From the NCBI GenBank assembly GCA_017631635.1, contig JAGBSX010000031.1, positions 1-50,392 on the forward strand: a stretch of 50,392 nucleotides of DNA, read 5' to 3'. The first letter of the stretch is position 1. Each line of letters begins with the position of its first letter. Shown piece after piece: positions 40,679-50,363 of this stretch. The notes under the pieces were generated by a model, which was given only the letters and a program-made list of their open reading frames with translations, had not been told where the DNA came from and did no database searches. The stretch is from Clostridia bacterium. Lineage in GTDB: Bacteria > Bacillota > Clostridia > Christensenellales > RUG350. The position numbers and the translations under genes are program-made.

Positions 40679-41362
40679 ATGAAGAAAGGTAAGAAATATA
40701 TAACTGCACTCTCCAAGGTAGAGAACGTCGCTTACGCACCAGTAGACGCTATGGCCAAGGTCGTAGAGATAGCATCTGCTAAGTTCGACGAGACAGTAGA
40801 ATTGCACGTTAAGTTGGGTGTAGACCCACGTCACGCTGACCAACAAGTCAGAGGCGTGTGCGTACTACCTCACGGTACAGGTAAGACCCTCAAGGTATTG
40901 GTTATCGCCAAGGGCGCTAAGGCAGACGAGGCTCAAGAGGCTGGTGCTGACTTCGTAGGCGCTGAGGAGATAGTAGCCAAGATCCAAAAGGAGAATTGGT
41001 TTGACTTTGACGTCTGCGTGACCACCCCTGATATGATGGGCTTGGTAGGTAGACTAGGTAAGGTACTCGGTCCTAAGGGACTCATGCCTAACCCAAAGAG
41101 TGGTACTGTGACCATGGACGTTAAGAAGGCTATCGCTGAGATTAAGTCTGGTAAGGTAGAGTACCGTGTAGACAAGAGCGCTATCATACACGTCGGTATC
41201 GGCAAGGTATCATTTGGCGCTGACAAACTAGTAGACAACTTCAACACCGTAATGGAAGCCGTAGTTAAGGCTAAGCCATCTGCTGCAAAGGGACAATACC
41301 TACGTAGCATCACCCTAGCATCTACTATGGGACCTGGTGTCAAGGTAGACTACAAGATCTAA
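40679..41362 (+). CDS. rplA: 50S ribosomal protein L1
   Basis: A 227-residue protein of the L1 stalk and probable translational repressor of its own operon ([60 protein letters not shown]). Full length. Confidence 0.98.
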   Translation: MKKGKKYITALSKVENVAYAPVDAMAKVVEIASAKFDETVELHVKLGVDPRHADQQVRGVCVLPHGTGKTLKVLVIAKGAKADEAQEAGADFVGAEEIVAKIQKENWFDFDVCVTTPDMMGLVGRLGKVLGPKGLMPNPKSGTVTMDVKKAIAEIKSGKVEYRVDKSAIIHVGIGKVSFGADKLVDNFNTVMEAVVKAKPSAAKGQYLRSITLASTMGPGVKVDYKI

Positions 41363-41525
41363 ACTAAAAAACTAAATCGTACCCAAGACCACAAGGGGCT
41401 ATTCTTAAAAATCTTGTGCAGGTATAGAGCAATACAATCGTAGTATTTTGCCTCCGTACTTGTCAAGTGCGGAGGTTTTTTTGTGGCGAGGGTATACCCA
41501 AATCTATAAAGGAGGTTTGAGAAAA
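41363..41525 (+). promoter_or_regulatory. L10 leader with attenuator hairpin
   Basis: This leader ends in a perfect 11-bp hairpin (CCTCCGTACTT, loop GTC, AAGTGCGGAGG, 41451-41475) with a T-tail (41476-41482), 43 bases before rplJ. This is the position and form of the ribosomal-protein L10 leader attenuator, which is controlled by the L10(L12)4 complex. An upstream helix with AAGACCACAAG and CTTGTGCAGGT could be the antiterminator or L10 site. Confidence 0.75.
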
Positions 41526-42029
41526 ATGGCAGACAAGAAGATTTCTGATGCAAGAATTGCAAAAGAAGGCGTAGTAGAAGAGATCAAAGCCCGTATTCAA
41601 AAGGCAGAGTCTTTCGTAATCGTTGACTACAAGGGACTCACCGTGGCTCAAGATACCGAACTACGTGCAGAATTTAGAAAAAATGGCGTAGAGTACAAAG
41701 TACTCAAGAACCGTCTAGTTGCTATCGCACTCAAGGATCTAGGATACTCTGATGAGTTCATCAAGCATCTCGAAGGACCTAGTGCTATCGCATTTACTTA
41801 CGAAGACCCTGCAGCAGCAGCACGCATAGTACTAGCCGGCACCAAGAAGTTTGACAAACTCACTATCAAGTGTGGTATGTTGGACGGAGATTATCTAGAT
41901 GAGAAGGCAGTCAAAGACTTGGCAAAACTCCCATCAAGAGAGGTTATGCTCTCTATACTCGTGGGCACACTCCAAGCACCTATCTCTGCACTCGCTAGAG
42001 CAGTCAAGGCAGTATCTGAGAAAGAATAA
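41526..42029 (+). CDS. rplJ: 50S ribosomal protein L10
   Basis: A 167-residue stalk-base protein that carries L7/L12 dimers (VVDYKGLTV-like segment VIVDYKGLTVAQDTELRAEFRK, KVLKNRLVAIAL, C-terminal helix). The start is the ATG at 41526 with AGGAGG upstream; the open frame extends back to 41448 through the leader. Confidence 0.97.
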   Translation: MADKKISDARIAKEGVVEEIKARIQKAESFVIVDYKGLTVAQDTELRAEFRKNGVEYKVLKNRLVAIALKDLGYSDEFIKHLEGPSAIAFTYEDPAAAARIVLAGTKKFDKLTIKCGMLDGDYLDEKAVKDLAKLPSREVMLSILVGTLQAPISALARAVKAVSEKE

Positions 42030-42144
42030 TATCCTAGATTTATTCGAGATTTTCCGTCGAGGAAAACGTGCGTGGAGACGCTTCACTCAGGGTGAGCACT
42101 ACCCCAAGTGCAAAAAATAAAATTATCAAAAGGAGAAATTAAAA

Positions 42145-42519
42145 ATGGCTGATATAAAGGCAATGATCGATATGATCAAAGAGATGAAAGTTACAGAACT
42201 AGCTGAGCTAGTTAAGGCAATCGAAGAGGAATTTGGTGTTACCGCTGCTGCTCCAGTTGCAGTTGCTGCTGCACCTGCTGACGGTGGCGCTGCTGCTGTA
42301 GAAGAGAAGAGCGAGTGGACTGTTATCCTAAAGTCTGCTGGTGCTTCCAAGATGAACGTTATCAAGTTGGTTAAGGATATCGCTGGCCTAGGTCTAATGG
42401 AGGCTAAGGCTCTAGTTGACGGTGCTCCTAAGGCTGTCAAGGAGAACGTGTCCAAGGATATCGCTGATGACGTAGCTAAGAAGTTGACTGAGGCTGGCGC
42501 TGAGGTTGAGGTTAAGTAA
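42145..42519 (+). CDS. rplL: 50S ribosomal protein L7/L12
   Basis: A 124-residue stalk protein: N-terminal dimer domain, alanine-rich hinge ([20 protein letters not shown]) and C-terminal factor-binding domain ([33 protein letters not shown]). It is followed by a strong terminator and not by rpoB. The spacer from rplJ (42030-42144) contains short inverted repeats and no gene. Confidence 0.98.
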   Translation: MADIKAMIDMIKEMKVTELAELVKAIEEEFGVTAAAPVAVAAAPADGGAAAVEEKSEWTVILKSAGASKMNVIKLVKDIAGLGLMEAKALVDGAPKAVKENVSKDIADDVAKKLTEAGAEVEVK

Positions 42520-42540
42520 TTTAACTCTACTAAAATCCCA

Positions 42541-42574
42541 AAACTTTCCCGACAAAATCGGGAAAGTTTTTTTG
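42541..42574 (+). terminator. Terminator after rplL
   Basis: AAACTTTCCCGA (42541-42552), loop CAAAA, TCGGGAAAGTTT (42558-42569), then TTTTTG: a 12-bp stem with a T-tail. Confidence 0.93.
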
Positions 42575-42767
42575 TGCAAAAAAATTAAAAAGGTGAGGAG
42601 GACACAAGATTTTGGACTAGAGGGAGATGTCTATCTCGAGCAGTCGTACACACTAGATATTTGCAAAAAAGAGTGAGAGAGGATATGTTTTTTGGTAGAA
42701 TTATACACAAATGCAAATATAGTGCAACAAATTGCCTTTTTAGCAAAGAGATATGCTTTTAATTCGT
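42575..42767. other. Spacer between rplL terminator and transketolase promoter
   Basis: AT-rich; I see no gene, RNA or clear repeat in it. Confidence 0.5.
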
Positions 42768-42797
42768 TTGCAATATTATATTTAATTATGATATAAT
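42768..42797 (+). promoter_or_regulatory. Promoter of transketolase-mtnN
   Basis: TTGCAA (42768-42773), 18 bases, TATAAT (42792-42797). Confidence 0.6.
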
Positions 42798-42832
42798 TAA
42801 TTAAAAAATAAATACCCACTATGGAGGTTATT

Positions 42833-44878
42833 ATGAATAAAGATACACTTGCTATCAACGCTATTAGAGTTTTGTCCGCTGAGGCTATCGACAAATCCAA
42901 GTCTGGTCACCCAGGTCTACCCCTAGGCTGTGCACCTGTGGCATACGAATTGTATGCGCATCACATGAAGTTTAACCCACTCAATCCTGATTTTGCCAAT
43001 CGTGATAGATTCGTGCTTAGTGCAGGACACGGTTCAATGTTGATGTATTCGCTACTACACCTATTTGGTTTTGGTTTGACCAAAGAGGATTTGATGAACT
43101 TTAGACAAGCAGGCTCACTCACCCCAGGACACCCAGAGTATCGTCATACCAAGGGAGTAGAGACCACCACCGGCCCTCTAGGACAAGGTGTGGCTAATGC
43201 CGTAGGTATGGCTATAGCAGAGAGTCACCTCGCTGCTATCTACAATCGTGAGGGATATCCTGTAGTAGACCACTACACCTACGCACTATGCGGAGACGGT
43301 TGTATGATGGAGGGTATAGAGAGCGAGGCTGCATCACTAGCAGGTACTCTCAAACTAGGCAAACTTATCGTACTATATGACGACAACGGTATATCCATAG
43401 AGGGAGATACCGACACAGCCTTTACCGAGGACGTAGGCGCGCGCCACGAGGCTCAAGGTTGGCAAGTTATCTACGTAGATGACGCCAACGACGTCTCTGC
43501 TATTGCCAAGGCTATCGAGAGTGCCAAGGCAGAGACAGAGAAGCCATCTCTCATAGTATTCAAGTCAGTCATAGGATACGGCTCACCTCTAGCAGGCAAC
43601 GCAGATTGCCACGGTTCACCACTAGGAGCAGACAACACCAAGGCGCTCAAGGAGTTCTTGGGTTGGACTTGCGAGCCATTTGAAGTGCCAGCAGAGGTCA
43701 AGGCTATCGCTGGAGAGTATGCCGACCTAGGCGCTAAGGTTGAGAAAGACTGGAATGATATGATGTCTGCTTACGCCAAAGCGTATCCAGACCTATACGA
43801 TAGTTACCTCAAGGCTATGAACGGAGAGTTGCCAGACCTAGAGAAGATAGAGGATTTGTGGACTTTTGAAAAGGATGATGCTAGCCGTGGATACAGCGGT
43901 ACAGTCCTCAACAAACTATACAATTACGTACCTACCCTAATGGGTGGTAGCGCAGACCTAGCACCTAGCAACAAGTCAAATATCAAGAAGGCAGGCTACT
44001 ACGGTGCTGATTCTAGAGAGGGTATCAATATGCACTTCGGTGTCAGAGAGCACGCTATGGGCGCTATCGTCAATGGTATGCAACTACACGGTGGAGTTAG
44101 AGCATATTGCGCTACGTTCTTCGTATTTGTAGATTATATGAAACACGCTATCAGACTAGCGTCTCTTATGAAACTACCTATCACCTACGTACTCACTCAC
44201 GATTCTATCGGTGTAGGTGAAGACGGTCCTACTCACGAACCTGTCGAGCAACTAGTATCATTGCGTTCTACCCCAGGTGTCAAGGTATTCCGTCCAGCAG
44301 ACGGTATAGAGACCACCGCAGGATACATCAGCGCTATGACTGGCGACGGTCCTACTGCTCTAGTACTATCTCGTCAAACCTTGCCACGTATAGAGGGAGA
44401 GGGCAGACGTGAAGGAGCATTGAGAGGTGGATACGTCCTACGTGATTGCGAGGGAGATCCAGACGTAATACTAATGGCAAGTGGTAGCGAAGTCGGTCTA
44501 ATACTCAAGGCTTACGAGAAGTTGACCGAGTGTGGCGTGCTAGTCAGAGTAGTATCTATACCTTGTATGGAACTATTTGATAGCCAAGACCCAGAGTACA
44601 TAGAGAGCGTACTACCATACCACGTCAGAGCAAGAGTAGCCGTAGAGGCAGGTAGCAGTTATAGTTGGTACAAGTACGTAGGTATCGACGGCGAGATGGT
44701 GACTATGGATACCTTCGGCGCATCTGCTCCAGCAGGCGTACTATTCGAGCAATTTGGATTTACCGTAGACAACGTGGTAGACAAGGCGTTTAGCGCTATC
44801 GCCAACAACACCTACTTTGATGAAGATTGCATAGGCGAGTGTAGTGCTTGCGACCTAGATTGCCCTACTAGAGAATAA
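42833..44878 (+). CDS. tkt: Transketolase
   Basis: Thiamine-diphosphate enzyme that moves two-carbon units in the pentose phosphate pathway; sedoheptulose 7-phosphate is one of its substrates. The 681-residue single-chain form has the thiamine motif [25 protein letters not shown]...[13 protein letters not shown], the pyrimidine domain with [19 protein letters not shown] and [19 protein letters not shown], and a C-terminal domain. The C-terminus ends in an unusual cysteine-rich tail ([14 protein letters not shown]). The start is the ATG at 42833 with GGAGG upstream; 42821 is an alternative in-frame ATG before that site. mtnN follows one base later. Confidence 0.97.
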   Translation: MNKDTLAINAIRVLSAEAIDKSKSGHPGLPLGCAPVAYELYAHHMKFNPLNPDFANRDRFVLSAGHGSMLMYSLLHLFGFGLTKEDLMNFRQAGSLTPGHPEYRHTKGVETTTGPLGQGVANAVGMAIAESHLAAIYNREGYPVVDHYTYALCGDGCMMEGIESEAASLAGTLKLGKLIVLYDDNGISIEGDTDTAFTEDVGARHEAQGWQVIYVDDANDVSAIAKAIESAKAETEKPSLIVFKSVIGYGSPLAGNADCHGSPLGADNTKALKEFLGWTCEPFEVPAEVKAIAGEYADLGAKVEKDWNDMMSAYAKAYPDLYDSYLKAMNGELPDLEKIEDLWTFEKDDASRGYSGTVLNKLYNYVPTLMGGSADLAPSNKSNIKKAGYYGADSREGINMHFGVREHAMGAIVNGMQLHGGVRAYCATFFVFVDYMKHAIRLASLMKLPITYVLTHDSIGVGEDGPTHEPVEQLVSLRSTPGVKVFRPADGIETTAGYISAMTGDGPTALVLSRQTLPRIEGEGRREGALRGGYVLRDCEGDPDVILMASGSEVGLILKAYEKLTECGVLVRVVSIPCMELFDSQDPEYIESVLPYHVRARVAVEAGSSYSWYKYVGIDGEMVTMDTFGASAPAGVLFEQFGFTVDNVVDKAFSAIANNTYFDEDCIGECSACDLDCPTRE

Positions 44879-44879
44879 T

Positions 44880-45572
44880 ATGAGTACTTATCAAAAGATA
44901 GGCATGGTCGTCGCTATGGCCAAGGAGTTGTCTCCTATGCTAGCCTCCCTTGGACAAAAGGTAGGCGTAGTGGACAAAGATTGCTTTAGGGCAGAGGTGT
45001 ATAGGCTAGGCGATAGAGAGATTTACGTGTGTGAGTGTGGCATAGGGCAGATATCTGCCACTATCGCTACACAAATGCTCGTGAGTTTTTGCCAGGTAGG
45101 ACTTGTTATCAACTTTGGAGTAGCAGGTTCGCTCAACGCCAGTTTTGATATAGGCGACATAGTGCTAGCAGAGGGAGTAGTGCATACGGATAGAGACTTG
45201 TCTCCTATAGACCCCGTCAAGCCTGCTCAATATGGCGAGTACGACAGTGTGGTCATACCTACTACGCAGAGCCTAGTAGAGGTAGTCAAGTCCATACAAG
45301 ACGTGCCTGTGGGCATAGTGGCTAGTAGCGAGAAGTTCGTAGCCGATAGCACCACCAAAGATAAGTTGGTGGCAGACTACGGTGCAGACCTATGCGATAT
45401 GGAGAGCGCAGGAGTGCTACTCACCTCTAATCGCAACTCAATACCAGTCATTATCATCAAGGCTGTGTCTGACAAAGCCGACGATAGTGCCGTGATGGAC
45501 TACAATAATATGGCAAAAATCGCCTCAAAAGCATACGTAAACCTAATAACTATGTTATTAGAGGTGTTGTAA
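44880..45572 (+). CDS. mtnN: 5'-methylthioadenosine/S-adenosylhomocysteine nucleosidase
   Basis: Cleaves methylthioadenosine and S-adenosylhomocysteine, releasing adenine, in SAM by-product salvage. The 230-residue protein has MVVAMAKELSPML, FGVAGSLN (phosphate/ribose binding), the catalytic region DMESAGV, and KAVSDKADDSAVMDYN with the catalytic Asp. Starts one base after the transketolase stop, without its own strong ribosome binding site, so it is likely coupled. Confidence 0.93.
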   Translation: MSTYQKIGMVVAMAKELSPMLASLGQKVGVVDKDCFRAEVYRLGDREIYVCECGIGQISATIATQMLVSFCQVGLVINFGVAGSLNASFDIGDIVLAEGVVHTDRDLSPIDPVKPAQYGEYDSVVIPTTQSLVEVVKSIQDVPVGIVASSEKFVADSTTKDKLVADYGADLCDMESAGVLLTSNRNSIPVIIIKAVSDKADDSAVMDYNNMAKIASKAYVNLITMLLEVL

Positions 45573-45585
45573 GGCGAAAAAATGT

Positions 45586-45614
45586 TTGACACATTTAAAC
45601 TTTTTGTCTATAAT
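45586..45614 (+). promoter_or_regulatory. Promoter of rpmH-rnpA
   Basis: TTGACA (45586-45591), 17 bases, TATAAT (45609-45614): a perfect consensus, about 55 bases before rpmH. Confidence 0.88.
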
Positions 45615-45670
45615 ATACAAATGCGAAAGTACGCACCAATTTAAAAAATAACTAATGTGAGGACATAAAT

Positions 45671-45805
45671 ATGAAGAGAACTTACCAACCTAAAAAGAGA
45701 CAAAGAAGCAAAGTAAACGGTTTTCGCAAGAGAATGAGAACCGTAGGCGGACGCAACGTTATTCGTCGTAGACGCAATAAGGGTAGAGCAAGACTATCTG
45801 CTTAA
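45671..45805 (+). CDS. rpmH: 50S ribosomal protein L34
   Basis: A 44-residue very basic protein, [20 protein letters not shown] at the start and ending [13 protein letters not shown]. Typical size; GTGAGGA upstream. The conserved order rpmH-rnpA-yidD-yidC-jag-mnmE follows. Confidence 0.97.
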   Translation: MKRTYQPKKRQRSKVNGFRKRMRTVGGRNVIRRRRNKGRARLSA

Positions 45806-45861
45806 TCTAGGAGGCTGATGGAGACATCAGCCATATCCATTTTATAAGGAGTTAGGGGTAT

Positions 45862-46206
45862 ATGCAGAGAAAATACCGTCTGAAAAACACACGTGCTTTT
45901 TCGTACATATACCGCAAAGGTACTGCCGTCAAATCTCAAAATATGGTGCTTATGACTGCGCCTACCAAGTATCCTATGCAGATAGGACTATCCGTCAGCA
46001 AGAAGGTAGGAGGCGCTGTAGTGCGCAACCGTGTCAAGAGACTTTTGAGAGTGGCGTTTGGACAATGCTTGTCCTCTATGGACAACAAGTTCAATTACGT
46101 ACTCATAGCCAGACCTTCGATAGTAGGTCGCAGTTGCCTAGAGGTATGTAGCGAACTCAAGTCCGTGCTATATCGAGCAGGCAAGATAGGTGACGCAGAT
46201 GCGTAA
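45862..46206 (+). CDS. rnpA: Ribonuclease P protein component
   Basis: A 114-residue protein that assists the RNase P RNA in tRNA 5' maturation. It starts [20 protein letters not shown] and has the RNR motif in [20 protein letters not shown] is upstream; it overlaps yidD by eight bases. Confidence 0.96.
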   Translation: MQRKYRLKNTRAFSYIYRKGTAVKSQNMVLMTAPTKYPMQIGLSVSKKVGGAVVRNRVKRLLRVAFGQCLSSMDNKFNYVLIARPSIVGRSCLEVCSELKSVLYRAGKIGDADA

Positions 46207-46447
46207 AGTATTTGTATCCCTCATACGCTTTTATCAAAAGCATATCTCACCTGCATTTCCAGGCAAGTGTAGGTATCAGCCTACTTGTTCGCAGTACGGT
46301 ATAGAGGCCATAGAGAAACACGGTGCTATCAAGGGTGGATTACTCACCATTTGGCGCATACTCCGTTGCAATCCTTTCTCCAAGGGTGGATACGACCCCG
46401 TACCAGAGCCCAAGAGAAAAACTAACTCATCAATCAAAGAGGATTAA
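46199..46447 (+). CDS. yidD: Membrane protein insertion efficiency factor YidD
   Basis: An 82-residue protein that aids YidC-mediated insertion. The family block [31 protein letters not shown] and [14 protein letters not shown] is complete. The start is the ATG at 46199 inside the end of rnpA; an open frame start at 46190 is less likely. Confidence 0.95.
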   Translation: MRKVFVSLIRFYQKHISPAFPGKCRYQPTCSQYGIEAIEKHGAIKGGLLTIWRILRCNPFSKGGYDPVPEPKRKTNSSIKED

Positions 46448-46448
46448 T

Positions 46449-47459
46449 ATGACTATATCATTTTTGGATTTTATCCCTCAGGGAGTACAATTACTTATCG
46501 AGTGGTTGTTGCAAGCAGTCACATCCAATTACGGTTGGGCTGTAGTGCTATTTACAGTCATTATCAAGTTGGCGCTATCACCTCTAGATATATGGCAGAG
46601 AGTATCTATGGCTAGCAACAATCGCAAGATGAAACGCATCAAGCCACAGTTGGACCAGATTAGCAAGAAGTATGCTAACGACCAACAAATGATGTATGCT
46701 AAGCAAAACGAACTATACAAGAAAGAAAATATCAAACTAATGGGTGGATGTCTACCTATGATACTTACTTTGATTATATTCTTCTCTGTGTTTAGTGGAT
46801 TTAACCAAATGACTCGCAATCAGGCTATTGATGCTTACAACGAGGTGTATATTACCTACACCCAAGCATACAACGAGGCTATGGCTACCACCAACGACGT
46901 GGTAGTAGGATATAGAGCAGGCGAAGATGCCGTACTAGCCAAAGACGACGAAGATCCTTTCTTCAAGAGTTGGCTACACATAGGCAATATATTTGTCAGC
47001 GATACCCCTTGGAGTAGCAAACTCCCCACCTACGACACCTACACAGGTACAGGTATGGGATCACTAGGTATCAAGGATACCGACTTTGCAGAGGGAGTAG
47101 TATTTTCTGCTGATGAATACAACAAGGTAATGAAAGCCCTAGAGGAGAAGTACGCAGGTCAAGTCAACGGATATTTGATATTGCCACTACTAGCAGTAGC
47201 ATTGAGTTGGCTATCCCAATGGCTATCACGCAGAGGTCAACCTCAAGTAGAGGGTGCTGCAGGATCAGGCAAGGGTATGCAAATCGTAATGGTAGGTATG
47301 ATGGGTGTATTTGCCCTATTCTACAGTTCAGCATTTGCTATATATATGGTAGTCAGCCAAATATATTCTATCATTTTGCAAGCGATATTCAATGTTGTCA
47401 ACAAATATCTCGACGACAAAGAGCAAGATAGGATAATGAGTACTACCTTCAAGAGATAA
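46449..47459 (+). CDS. yidC: Membrane protein insertase YidC
   Basis: Inserts and folds membrane proteins, with or without Sec. The 336-residue protein has the Oxa1 core: LLQAVTSNYGWAVVLFTVIIKLALSPLDIWQRVSM with its conserved Arg region, MKRIKPQLDQISKKYANDQQMMYAKQNELYKKENIKLMGGCLPMILTLIIFFSVFSG, and later helices. A large soluble insert (about 130-230) separates helices 2 and 3. It lacks a lipobox, so there is no signal lipoprotein start. The start is the ATG at 46449, directly after yidD. Confidence 0.95.
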   Translation: MTISFLDFIPQGVQLLIEWLLQAVTSNYGWAVVLFTVIIKLALSPLDIWQRVSMASNNRKMKRIKPQLDQISKKYANDQQMMYAKQNELYKKENIKLMGGCLPMILTLIIFFSVFSGFNQMTRNQAIDAYNEVYITYTQAYNEAMATTNDVVVGYRAGEDAVLAKDDEDPFFKSWLHIGNIFVSDTPWSSKLPTYDTYTGTGMGSLGIKDTDFAEGVVFSADEYNKVMKALEEKYAGQVNGYLILPLLAVALSWLSQWLSRRGQPQVEGAAGSGKGMQIVMVGMMGVFALFYSSAFAIYMVVSQIYSIILQAIFNVVNKYLDDKEQDRIMSTTFKR

Positions 47460-47472
47460 TTAGGAGAAAGTT

Positions 47473-48069
47473 ATGGAGAGATTACAGCAAACAGCCGACA
47501 ACGCCGTAGCGTTTTTGACAGGTCTTATCGACAAGATGGGACTAGAGTGTTCGGTGACTGTCACTAGTAGCGAAGACAATAGAGTGAGAGTGCGTATCAC
47601 AGGCAAGGACAATAGTGCCGTGATAGGTTATCGTGGAGAGACCTTGGACGCTATTCAATACCTCACTTTGCTATCTGCCAACAAGGGCGAAGAAAATTTT
47701 GTCAACGTGGTGCTAGACACCGAGAATTATAGAGAGAAGAGGACCAAGGTTCTCACCGATTTGGCAAATCGCCTAGCAGACAAGGCGTATCGCACAGGCC
47801 GTAGGGTGGAACTAGAGCCTATGAATCCATTTGAGCGCAGGATAATACACTCTGCTTTGCAAGGTAGCACCAAGGCTACCACCGAGTCGGAGGGAGAGGG
47901 AGACAATCGTCACGTAGTCATCATACCTCTCAACGTCAACAATGAGGACGTATACGATCCATATGCACCTGCCGACGGTTATGAGAAGAAGCCTATCACT
48001 TCTAGCGAGTTCAAGCGCAATGGCTTTGGTAAGATGAAGAGATTTGGCTACAAGAGAGGCGAGAGATAA
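47473..48069 (+). CDS. jag: RNA-binding protein Jag/KhpB, without Jag-N domain
   Basis: A 198-residue RNA-binding protein with a KH-II domain (about 25-85: SVTVTSSEDNRVRVRITGKDNSAVIGYRGETLDAIQYL) and an R3H domain (about 90-150: MNPFERRIIHSALQG). The usual N-terminal Jag-N region, about 50 residues, is missing; the protein starts directly with MERLQQTADNAVAFLTGLID. It has a 40-residue low-complexity C-terminal tail. AGGAGA is upstream. In relatives it controls cell division and elongation with KhpA. Confidence 0.93.
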   Translation: MERLQQTADNAVAFLTGLIDKMGLECSVTVTSSEDNRVRVRITGKDNSAVIGYRGETLDAIQYLTLLSANKGEENFVNVVLDTENYREKRTKVLTDLANRLADKAYRTGRRVELEPMNPFERRIIHSALQGSTKATTESEGEGDNRHVVIIPLNVNNEDVYDPYAPADGYEKKPITSSEFKRNGFGKMKRFGYKRGER

Positions 48070-48082
48070 TAGATGTTTTGAG

Positions 48083-48111
48083 ACAGGTTGGCGTAGGTCA
48101 GCCTGTTTTTT
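48083..48111 (+). terminator. Terminator or attenuator between jag and mnmE
   Basis: ACAGGTTG (48083-48090), loop of 8, CAGCCTGT (48099-48106), then five more Ts. The T-run ends 12 bases before mnmE and overlaps the leader that carries its ribosome binding site (GGAGG, 48114-48118). Confidence 0.7.
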
Positions 48112-48122
48112 ATGGAGGTACT

Positions 48123-49436
48123 ATGAGCAGTATAGTTGCGATATCTACACCCCAAGGTATAGGTGGTATTAGCATAATACGATTGAGTGGAGAAGACTCG
48201 TTGAGTATCGCTAGTCGTGCTTTTGAGATGGCTACTCCCACCGACGTACAGCCACGCAGATTTTATCTGGGCTACGTAGGAGCAGAGGAGAGGATAGACC
48301 AATGTCTAATGGTTTATTTTAAAGCACCGTTTTCTTATACTGGCGAGGACGTGGTGGAGTTTCATTGTCACGGCAATATGCTCATAGCACGTAGAGTGGT
48401 AGAGTTGCTAGTAGACCTGGGGGCTACTATGGCTGATAGGGGCGAATTTACCAGGAGAGCATTTCTCAATGGCAAGATGAATTTGGCGTCCTGCGAGGGT
48501 ATCGCCGATATGATTAATGCCGATAGCGACGCCTCTTTGCGAGCAGGATATAGATTGATGAGAGGAGAGTTGTCTACCACCGTGAGTGAGATGCAGGAGA
48601 TACTCACAGAAGTACTCTCTGCCATAGACGGTGCGCTAGACTACCCCGAGGAGTTGTATGACGACGTGTACGAGGACACCCCTATTAGGCTAGAGAGGGT
48701 GAGCGATACTCTATATAGATTGATATCTACCTATAGAGAGGGACGTATGCTTCGCGAGGGTGTGAGCGTAGCCATAGTAGGGGAGCCAAATACTGGCAAA
48801 TCATCTTTGCTCAACCGTATACTTAAGTACGATAGAGCCATAGTCACCGACGTGGCAGGCACTACTAGAGATACCTTGACGGAGAGTGTGCTATATCGTG
48901 ACGTCAAACTCAACTTTACCGACACGGCAGGAATTCGAGAGGGTGAGGATATAGTAGAGATACAAGGTATCGAGAGGTCCAAAGAGGCCGCCCAAGGTGC
49001 AGACCTAGTAGTAGTTTTGCTGGACGCTACCAAAGAACTGGGAGCAGAGCAAAGACGATTGATAGACGAATATGCTAATAGACTGCATGTAGTAGCCGTC
49101 AACAAGACGGATTTGAATAGAGATTTTGAGATAGAGGACGCTATGTATATTAGCGCCAAGACTGGTGAGGGTGTAGACGAACTATTGGACAAGATAGTAT
49201 CCCTCACGGTGGGTAGAGGAGACGGCGAAGTCGTCACCCACGTTAGACATCTAGACGCGCTCAAGAGGGCGTACGCATCTATCCGTTCTGCGATAGATAG
49301 TTATGATTTGGCGACTATCGACGTCACGGCTATAGATATCAAAGATGCTTGGTCGGCACTAGGCGAGATCACCGGTACTACCGTGAGCGAAGAAATCGTA
49401 GCCAGTATATTTAGTAGATTTTGCGTGGGCAAATAG
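48123..49436 (+). CDS. mnmE: tRNA modification GTPase MnmE
   Basis: With MnmG, makes the carboxymethylaminomethyl group at uridine 34 of tRNAs. The 437-residue protein has the N-terminal tetrahydrofolate domain (IVAISTPQGIGGISIIRLSG, TGEDVVEFHCHGN), a G domain with GEPNTGKSS, TTRDT, DTAG and NKTD, and the C-terminal FCVGK with catalytic Cys. The start is the ATG at 48123 with GGAGG upstream. mnmG does not follow; a DUF4250 gene and rRNA do. Confidence 0.96.
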   Translation: MSSIVAISTPQGIGGISIIRLSGEDSLSIASRAFEMATPTDVQPRRFYLGYVGAEERIDQCLMVYFKAPFSYTGEDVVEFHCHGNMLIARRVVELLVDLGATMADRGEFTRRAFLNGKMNLASCEGIADMINADSDASLRAGYRLMRGELSTTVSEMQEILTEVLSAIDGALDYPEELYDDVYEDTPIRLERVSDTLYRLISTYREGRMLREGVSVAIVGEPNTGKSSLLNRILKYDRAIVTDVAGTTRDTLTESVLYRDVKLNFTDTAGIREGEDIVEIQGIERSKEAAQGADLVVVLLDATKELGAEQRRLIDEYANRLHVVAVNKTDLNRDFEIEDAMYISAKTGEGVDELLDKIVSLTVGRGDGEVVTHVRHLDALKRAYASIRSAIDSYDLATIDVTAIDIKDAWSALGEITGTTVSEEIVASIFSRFCVGK

Positions 49437-49444
49437 AGGTGCAT

Positions 49445-49621
49445 ATGACTTTACCACAAGATACGTTTATACTGCTTAGTACCATCAACACTTGGCTTAG
49501 AGACGAGTACGATAGCATTGAGAGTCTATGCGAAGACAAAGGCGTGGAGCGCATAGAGATAGAGAAAAAATTGTCGCAGATAGGATACGTGTATGACGCC
49601 AATCTCAATAGGTTTGTATAA
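49445..49621 (+). CDS. DUF4250 domain protein
   Basis: A 58-residue protein (MTLPQDTFILLSTINTWLRD at the start, IEKKLSQIGYVYDANLNRFV at the end) matching the short Firmicute family DUF4250, function unknown. It starts nine bases after mnmE with AGAGGTG upstream and is probably in the same transcript. Confidence 0.85.
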   Translation: MTLPQDTFILLSTINTWLRDEYDSIESLCEDKGVERIEIEKKLSQIGYVYDANLNRFV

Positions 49622-49629
49622 CACAACCT

Positions 49630-49663
49630 CGCGTGCGCGCGCATACGCGTATATATATGTATA
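49630..49663 (+). repeat. 34-base alternating purine-pyrimidine tract
   Basis: Perfect alternation of purine and pyrimidine, starting with GCGTGCGCGCGC, then ATACGCGT and a TA-rich end. Such tracts can form Z-DNA. It follows the DUF4250 stop by nine bases. Confidence 0.75.
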
Positions 49664-49695
49664 AGAGAGAGTACCACTCTCACGATTGATAGTAT

Positions 49696-49739
49696 ATAGA
49701 TAAGGCTGATTTATCTCGCTTTATCTATTTTCTTTTTTT
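49696..49739 (+). terminator. Likely terminator of the mnmE-DUF4250 transcript
   Basis: ATAGATAA (49696-49703) pairs with TTATCTAT (49721-49728), followed by TTTCTTTTTTT. The loop is long (17 bases), with its own small inverted repeat. Confidence 0.5.
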
Positions 49740-50174
49740 GCGAGATTTTCACCAATACTATGAATTTTTGGCGAAAAACCAAAAAAATAAAAAAATTTTC
49801 AAAAATTTTTCAAAAAATTTTTCAAAAATTTCTCCCAAAAACGAAAATTTTTCGACCTAATTTCCAAAAATATCTCACACCACCACCCCTAGTGGTCAAA
49901 AGGTGAGGAGCAAACTATATTTTGTGTTTTTTGCTATAGGTTTTTCTTTTTGATGACTTTTCGTCAGTAGTAGTGCTCTACTTTTCAAAAGCACCTATAT
50001 ATAGGGTGAAGTACGTGTGTTTGACATCTATATTTTGTGGTAAATAGGGTATCAAAATACTATATCCTCTGCACACGCGTCCGTCTGTGTCAAATGTTAA
50101 AAAACGCTAGATTTTACTGGGTTTTTTGGCAATTTTTTTGTCAAAAAATTTTTTAAAAAAGTTGCAAAAAACAG
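49740..50174. other. AT-rich region upstream of the rRNA operon
   Basis: No gene seen. It includes a short tandem of AAATTTTTC-like units (about 49794-49840) and the inverted repeat CCTATATATAGG (49993-50004). It may act as a UP element or bending region for rRNA transcription, which is inference only. Confidence 0.4.
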
Positions 50175-50206
50175 TTGACTTATATTTTACCTTATGGTAA
50201 TATAAT
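50175..50206 (+). promoter_or_regulatory. Ribosomal RNA promoter
   Basis: TTGACT (50175-50180), then either TAATAT (50198-50203, 17-base spacing) or TATAAT (50201-50206, 20-base spacing). The leader to 50363 contains a boxA-like TGCTTTAAGACA (50299-50310). Confidence 0.7.
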
Positions 50207-50363
50207 CAAGCACTCGCAAAGAGCGAGGGCGAGTACATTAACAACTAAATAGAGAGAAATGAGAAGCGAAGTGTAGAACGAAAAGTAAACTACAATAATG
50301 CTTTAAGACATCGAATTTTACGCAAGTTTGAGATGACAAAAGCGTTTTTAGATAGTCAAGATC

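Noticed and set aside
42030-42144. A possible structured RNA between rplJ and rplL (GAGGAAAACGTGCG resembles part of RNase P RNA)
   Set aside because: The gap is only 115 bases and lacks other RNase P elements; it is likely a spacer with small inverted repeats.
16630-49999. CTATATATAG palindromes as a regulatory motif
   Set aside because: The 10-mer occurs repeatedly inside coding regions (for example in tilS and the ABC ATPase gene) because CTA, TAT and ATA are preferred codons; only the 14-mer at two promoters was kept as a weak finding.
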